From contig JAQVFD010000012.1 of the NCBI GenBank assembly GCA_028697435.1, forward strand, positions 1 through 19,580: a stretch of DNA of 19,580 nt, read 5' to 3'. How positions within the stretch are numbered: position 1 is the first letter of the stretch; the number at the start of each line of letters is the position of its first letter. This stretch comes from Clostridiaceae bacterium (GTDB taxonomy: Bacteria > Bacillota > Clostridia > Lutisporales > Lutisporaceae). The notes under the pieces were generated by a model, which saw nothing but the letters and a program-made list of their open reading frames with translations, was not told the origin of the DNA and searched no databases. Positions 14,996 to 19,580 of this stretch are shown here, piece after piece. The position numbers and the translations under genes were made by a program.

Positions 14996-16405
14996 CTATT
15001 TGACAAGTTCATATATTGCTTTCGCATAAATTTTTGTACACATCATCAAATCATCAATTTCAATATATTCATTCTTCTGATGTGCAGTTTCTTCCTTCCC
15101 CGGGAATAGTGGACCAAAGGCCACAGCATTCTTTATAGCTCTTGCATAAGTACCTCCGCCGATGGATATTAAGTTTGCCTTTTGACCTGTCGCATCCTCA
15201 TATACCTTCTGCAATATATTTATCATAAAATTATCTGCAGGGACATACAAAGGGTCCTTGCCGTCACCTTCAATGACTTTTACTCCGGCATCGGAGGACT
15301 TTTTCCTAAGTATATCATATACATCATTTCCTGATTTTGTTACAGGATATCTGATATTTATACCAACGCTTCCTTTTTTCTCGTTCATATCTATTGTTCC
15401 CAAATTAAATATAAGCTTTCCCGATACTTCGTCGCTCATTGCAACTCCGAATGATTTTCCATCTGTCTCCATCCCGATATGAGACTCCAGAAAATTAATA
15501 TAATCGGTCTGGGCAGATGTACAAAGGGGAAGCTTGCATATACATGAGATCAGCTGCGAAATTGCGTTTACGCCCTTATCCGGTGTGGCTCCATGAGCTG
15601 ATACACCATAGGACTTAATGATGCACCTATCATCATGCATTTCAAGCTCAAAGCTTTTGTCTTCTTCTTTATTCATATATTCTACAGTCTTTATAATTCT
15701 GTCGGTAAAATCTTTCTTGACTTCAAGCTCACATTCGCAATAGTCCGGTACCATATTGACCTTATTTCCGCCTTTTATACTCTTTATTCTTAATCCGCCA
15801 CATTGGCTTTCCTTATTTTGCTCAAATTCCTTTTCCAGTTTGAGTATTATTATTCCCATCTCACTATTTATTATTGGGAAATCGGCATCAGGTGAAAATC
15901 CGCACATAGGAGTCTCCGCATGCTTAAAGTAATGCTTCATACAGCCCCATCTTCCGCTCTCTTCATCACATCCGATAATTATCCGTACCCTTCTGTTAAA
16001 TTTCACTCCGGAATCCATTGCTGCTTTCAACCCATATATTGCTGCAATTGCAGGTCCTTTGTCATCTATGGTTCCTCTTCCGAATATTTTTCCGTCATAT
16101 ACTTCTCCGCCATAGGGTTCATGTGACCAACCTGAGCCTTCCGGAACAACGTCCACATGGACCAGTATGCCGATTATTTCATCTCCCTCACCATATTCGG
16201 CGTGTCCTGCATATCCATCAAAATTTTCTGTCCTAAATCCCAACTTCTTGCATATTTCCAGAGTTCTTTCTAAGCATCTTCTCATCTCTATGCCGAATGG
16301 TGCACCGGGCTCAGGTTTTGACTCAATGCTTTTATAGCTGATAATATCCTGAACATCAGCAATTATATCATTTTTCATCGACTCTACGGTTTTATCAATC
16401 TCCAA
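14996..16405 (-). CDS. pepV: M20 family dipeptidase, PepV-like
   Basis: This 469-residue cytoplasmic zinc peptidase is of the PepV/carnosinase type, expected to cleave dipeptides with an unblocked N-terminus. Likely metal and catalytic residues are visible: His83 and Asp85 in LVHVDVVPEG, bridging Asp115 in GRGTIDDKGP, Glu148-Glu149 in IIGCDEESG, Asp173 in SPDADFP and His442 in EETAHQKNE. The GWSHEPYGGEVYDGKIFGRG segment is typical of PepV. The start is TTG at 16405, with a near-perfect GGAGGTGATTTT in front. It follows the ABC permease by 36 bases with no terminator, so it probably belongs to that operon. The infC promoter starts right after its stop. The exact substrate cannot be read from the sequence. 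Confidence 0.9.
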   Translation of the reverse strand: MEIDKTVESMKNDIIADVQDIISYKSIESKPEPGAPFGIEMRRCLERTLEICKKLGFRTENFDGYAGHAEYGEGDEIIGILVHVDVVPEGSGWSHEPYGGEVYDGKIFGRGTIDDKGPAIAAIYGLKAAMDSGVKFNRRVRIIIGCDEESGRWGCMKHYFKHAETPMCGFSPDADFPIINSEMGIIILKLEKEFEQNKESQCGGLRIKSIKGGNKVNMVPDYCECELEVKKDFTDRIIKTVEYMNKEEDKSFELEMHDDRCIIKSYGVSAHGATPDKGVNAISQLISCICKLPLCTSAQTDYINFLESHIGMETDGKSFGVAMSDEVSGKLIFNLGTIDMNEKKGSVGINIRYPVTKSGNDVYDILRKKSSDAGVKVIEGDGKDPLYVPADNFMINILQKVYEDATGQKANLISIGGGTYARAIKNAVAFGPLFPGKEETAHQKNEYIEIDDLMMCTKIYAKAIYELVK

Positions 16406-16441
16406 AAAATCACCTCCAAATTGTAGTAAACATTTTTCTGT

Positions 16442-17554
16442 CTACTCTAACTTCTCTCTATTCTTTGCGTTAATGTATTTCTGCCAAGCATGAAGTACAA
16501 GAGAAACCGCAATTACACCATAAGCTATAAAGGATCTGAAATATTCGCCTATCTGTGCATCACCGAAAAGGTTCTTTCCTGCAAAGGGCGATACTATAAA
16601 CAATGTATGAAATAAAAGAGTACCCACTATTGCTTCACTTATTGTAGCTTTTGTAACGGAGGCTCCTCCTACCAATAATGCTGCAATTGCAAACATACCA
16701 ACCTGTTCATGGCTGTTATACGTATTTAGGGTTCCTATATTCTGCAAAAATATTACCTGCCCCCATGCTGCAAGAACAGTAGAAATTGTGATTGCTATAA
16801 GTCTTATTTTATCAGTTTTTATTCCGGAGACTTCAGCTATATTAATATCCTGGCCTAGTGCTCTGAAATCCTGACCCAATTTGGTTTTCACCAGGAACTT
16901 AATGACAAAGCATAATGCTACCACAAGAAGAAGCGATACTACAGGAATCCTTACTCCCATGATATTTGGTCTGACTAAATTATCTATAGCGTATTGTATC
17001 AGCTTTAGATCCAGAGCGTTTTTCAATCCTACTCCGCCACTTAAAATTATTTCCGGATTATCAACAGGAATTATTGTTCCCATAAATGTTAGGAATACCA
17101 ATTGATACAGACCGTTTGCAAAAAAGCCCAACATTAGGCTGGTTATCATTTCTTTGCCTTTTGTCTTATTCAGTATCAATCCGGTTCCATATCCAAACAG
17201 TAGAGCAAAAGGCGTTGCGAATAATAACGCCATCATAAAACCGGGAAATCCGCCTAAATCAAATACCTTAATTGCGATAAGTCCAATTTGCCCCGCCATT
17301 GCCCCTATTACTATGGCAAAATTGAGACCCATTCCGGCTATAACAGGTATAATCAACGCCAGAACCATAAATAGATTTCTGGAAAGCCTGACAGCTATTT
17401 CATTTAATATGTATATTGAATTCAGCTTTGATGCGTATACTCCGATAAGACATATGACTAAAAACAAAATAGGAACTGAATAATTTGTCAAAACTTTTAT
17501 CAGGGATGTCTTATTCTTTTCTTTTTTATTTGTAATATTCAACTGCATACTCAT
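16442..17554 (-). CDS. ABC transporter permease (BPD_transp_2 family), second subunit
   Basis: This 370-residue integral membrane protein has about 9-10 hydrophobic segments after a short polar N-terminus. Family marks are the glycine-rich GMGLNFAIVIGAMAGQIGLI (about 74-93), the cytoplasmic loop GQDFRALGQDINIAEVSGI before a transmembrane pair, and LLVGGASVTKATISEAIVGT. This is the RbsC/LivH-like class that imports sugars, nucleosides or autoinducer-2. It starts 1 base after the stop of the first permease. AGGGAGG lies 10 bases upstream of ATG 17554; a second ATG at 17548 is possible. It is similar to, but distinct from, the neighbouring permease, implying a heterodimeric channel. The substrate is not evident. 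Confidence 0.88.
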   Translation of the reverse strand: MSMQLNITNKKEKNKTSLIKVLTNYSVPILFLVICLIGVYASKLNSIYILNEIAVRLSRNLFMVLALIIPVIAGMGLNFAIVIGAMAGQIGLIAIKVFDLGGFPGFMMALLFATPFALLFGYGTGLILNKTKGKEMITSLMLGFFANGLYQLVFLTFMGTIIPVDNPEIILSGGVGLKNALDLKLIQYAIDNLVRPNIMGVRIPVVSLLLVVALCFVIKFLVKTKLGQDFRALGQDINIAEVSGIKTDKIRLIAITISTVLAAWGQVIFLQNIGTLNTYNSHEQVGMFAIAALLVGGASVTKATISEAIVGTLLFHTLFIVSPFAGKNLFGDAQIGEYFRSFIAYGVIAVSLVLHAWQKYINAKNREKLE

Positions 17555-17555
17555 A

Positions 17556-18599
17556 CTATTCGTCCCTCCCTACCTTGGTTAATGCGTATAGAATAACGCC
17601 ATAGGTTACTATAATTCGTACAACCTCGGAGAGATTCCCTTCAGGCATCATCTTATTTATTACAGGAAGTGAAATGGCAAGCAACGCAAAGAATAAAACA
17701 GTTCCTGATACTACATTGGAAATATTAGCCTTTTTGGCTGATGCCCCCCCTATAAGAATGGCCGATATTGCCATAAAAGGCATCATCAAAGGTCCTGTAT
17801 ACAGCTGGAAAAACCCGAAACTTTGTGCATATACGATAATTCCAATTCCCCCGATAATCATAGACAACATTGATCCGATTATTCTTTGTTTGTTTACATT
17901 TATCCCGTTTGCTGTAGCAAACTTGGGGTTGTCACCTGCAGCCATCATAGCAACACCGGTTTTTGTTTTTAAGAATATCCACATTAGCAAACATCCCAAT
18001 GCAAAAAACAGAAGTGTACCTGTTGGAACCGGTTCGCCTAAAATTTTAAAGGACATGAAATTATCCGTTACTTTAGCAAACCTGTCTGCTAATGCAATTG
18101 TAGTTCTCAGACCTTTTCCGCCAATAGCCCAAATCATCTCGGGGCTTTGAAAAGGCAGCAGCAGCCATCCTATACACATAAGAGACACTATGGAAAAGCC
18201 CATATACGTGCCTATTGTCATTTCATCGCCTTTTACCCTGTTGAGCAATAAACCGTATGCGTACCCAATGGCAGCAGAAAAAGGCACCGAAATCAAGATT
18301 GCTACAAAAAAGGCTGTCATTCCGTAAAGGTTTAATTCAATACTTATGCAACCGGCAAGTATTCCGCAAAGTATGCCTAATGATAATCCGAAGTTCAAGC
18401 CGGTACCGGAATTAATACTCGGTATCATAGCAAGAACAAGTATACCGTTCATTCCTACCCTGACCAATGAATCCTTAAGAAGTCCAGGCAGGTTTTGCTT
18501 CTGAACCACAGCAAGTATGCAAAGTATTATCAGAAACAGCGTAATGAAGACCTTGGGATATCCATACCTATCCGTTATCTTCTTCCAAAAGCCCTTCAT
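17556..18599 (-). CDS. ABC transporter permease (BPD_transp_2 family), first subunit
   Basis: This 347-residue integral membrane protein has about 9 hydrophobic segments. It shares the family layout with its neighbour: SGTGLNFGLSLGILCGILAG near residues 63-82, the loop GVAMMAAGDNPKFATANGI that contacts the ATPase, and AILIGGASAKKANISNVVSG. AGGAGG lies 8 bases before ATG 18599, inside the end of the ATPase gene whose stop directly abuts this start, so the three transporter genes form one tightly coupled unit. The ATPase-permease-permease order resembles Lsr and NupO-NupP-NupQ systems. I cannot choose the substrate; the binding-protein gene is outside the window. Confidence 0.88.
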   Translation of the reverse strand: MKGFWKKITDRYGYPKVFITLFLIILCILAVVQKQNLPGLLKDSLVRVGMNGILVLAMIPSINSGTGLNFGLSLGILCGILAGCISIELNLYGMTAFFVAILISVPFSAAIGYAYGLLLNRVKGDEMTIGTYMGFSIVSLMCIGWLLLPFQSPEMIWAIGGKGLRTTIALADRFAKVTDNFMSFKILGEPVPTGTLLFFALGCLLMWIFLKTKTGVAMMAAGDNPKFATANGINVNKQRIIGSMLSMIIGGIGIIVYAQSFGFFQLYTGPLMMPFMAISAILIGGASAKKANISNVVSGTVLFFALLAISLPVINKMMPEGNLSEVVRIIVTYGVILYALTKVGRDE

Positions 18600-19580
18600 T
18601 TACACAACCTCCTTTGCATTGTATTTACCGGCCATCATAAGACCGAAATCAACGTCAGAATCCGTCGGCCCGAGAATGCCTTCCAGTTTACCGTCATATA
18701 CTATTGCTATTCTGTCGCATATTGACCTTAACTCGCCCAGTTCACTGGAGGTCATGACTATAGTCATACCCAGCTCCCTGTTCAGTTTAATCAATAAATC
18801 CAATACAAGTTTCTTTGCACCTATGTCTATTCCTCTTGTGGGCTCCGATACAAAAAGTATTTCCGGTTCCAATGTAAGGGCTCTTGCTATGCACACCTTC
18901 TGTTGGTTGCCGCCGCTGAGCCTGCGTGTTATTTGTGTAGGACCGGTGCACCTGATATCAAGATCCTGTATCATCTTAAGTGCCCATTCTCTAATTAACT
19001 TATCATCTTTAAGGCTGAAAGCTTTTAGTCCAAAAAGCCCTTTGAGAAATCTATTTTGTATCTGCATGCTTGAAATAGCAATATTTATTTCAATGGAAGT
19101 ATCCAGCAGAAGTCCTATACCTCTTCTATCCTCTGATACAAAGGCAAGCTTATCTTCTATTGCTTTTCGAGGATTATTCAACTCTAACTTGGTACTTCCG
19201 GAATATACTTCCCCTGAGGCTTTATAAAGTCCCATTATACCGTTAGCAATGCCTATTTTGCCTTGTCCTGCAAGTCCTCCGATTCCAAGGATCTCGCCTT
19301 TTCTTATTTCCAAATTTATACCCTTTACAACCTCACCGGGCATATCTACAGTAAGATCCTTTATACTCATTGCTATTTCACTGCTATCTTCATGTTCCCT
19401 TGTTTCATGAACAACTCTTTCTACTTTTCTGCCAACCATAGTTTGAGCAATACCGGTAAGAGTCGCATCTTCCCTCTTCATTTGGCTTACTTGGTCACCA
19501 TCACGCATTATTGTTAAGTGGTCGGCAACAGCAAGAACTTCATCCAATCTGTGAGTTATGAAAAGTATTGCAATTCCAGT
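18600..19580 (-). CDS. Sugar/nucleoside-type ABC transporter tandem ATPase (RbsA-like), C-terminal part
   Basis: The gene enters from the right edge and its last 326 residues are seen. The first visible residues, TGIAILFITHRLDEV, are the H-loop of the first ATPase domain, so the protein is a double ATPase of about 500 residues. The second domain has a Walker A-like GLAGQGKIG (102-110), signature LSGGNQQK (221-228) and Walker B region ILFVSEPTRGID (241-252). Two departures stand out: the Ser/Thr after the Walker A lysine is Ile, and the Walker B aspartate is Ser before the Glu. Degenerate second sites are known in RbsA/MglA-like proteins, which then rely on the first site. The reading frame is open to position 19580; the TTG at 19547 is internal. 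Confidence 0.9.
   Translation of the reverse strand, partial: TGIAILFITHRLDEVLAVADHLTIMRDGDQVSQMKREDATLTGIAQTMVGRKVERVVHETREHEDSSEIAMSIKDLTVDMPGEVVKGINLEIRKGEILGIGGLAGQGKIGIANGIMGLYKASGEVYSGSTKLELNNPRKAIEDKLAFVSEDRRGIGLLLDTSIEINIAISSMQIQNRFLKGLFGLKAFSLKDDKLIREWALKMIQDLDIRCTGPTQITRRLSGGNQQKVCIARALTLEPEILFVSEPTRGIDIGAKKLVLDLLIKLNRELGMTIVMTSSELGELRSICDRIAIVYDGKLEGILGPTDSDVDFGLMMAGKYNAKEVV

Noticed and set aside
18517..19227. 236-residue open frame on the plus strand
   Set aside because: It is antisense to the ABC ATPase, which has clear motifs. The translation is low-complexity Ser/Leu-rich with no recognisable domain and no ribosome binding site.

Overview
The window looks like chromosomal core DNA from a low-GC, Gram-positive, flagellated Clostridia-type Firmicute. 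The evidence is AT-rich DNA, strong GGAGG ribosome binding sites, a CodY regulator with a conserved recognition helix, and the gene order dprA-topA-trmFO-hslV-hslU-codY-flgB-flgC seen in Firmicutes. Every gene I can support is on the minus strand, so transcription runs from high to low coordinates. I see no insertion sequence, prophage, CRISPR array, tRNA or rRNA.

In transcription order, the right end (19580 to 14996) holds an ABC importer: a tandem ATPase cut by the window edge, two fused-order permeases, and an M20/PepV-type dipeptidase 36 bases further on. Next is the translation operon infC-rpmI-rplT (14950 to 13600). It has a strong promoter, a structured leader with an attenuator hairpin of the L20-leader kind, an ATA start codon for infC and a terminator after rplT. 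A tight cluster follows: ktrB-ktrA (potassium uptake) and a SpoU-family RNA methyltransferase gene, then the ComM/YifB gene (13507 to 9026).

Between yifB and dprA lies a small DUF1232 membrane-type gene flanked by two regulatory-looking spacers. The spacer at 8234-8457 is the least ordinary part of the window. It carries repeated TTGTTACA motifs and, on the plus strand, an extended -10 box, a C-rich anti-Shine-Dalgarno stretch and a terminator-like hairpin. Together these could encode a small RNA of about 70-80 nt.

The left half (8233 to 1) runs dprA (DNA uptake/recombination), topA (topoisomerase I, own extended -10 promoter), trmFO (tRNA m5U54), hslV-hslU-codY (one operon with a clear promoter and a strong terminator) and the start of a flagellar basal-body operon, flgB-flgC. 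The xerC/codV gene found between trmFO and hslV in Bacillus subtilis is absent.

Most of the window is ordinary housekeeping. I do not see a new multi-gene system. The observations worth checking are regulatory: the candidate small RNA, the repeats beside it, the palindromes placed inside promoters, and the infC leader.
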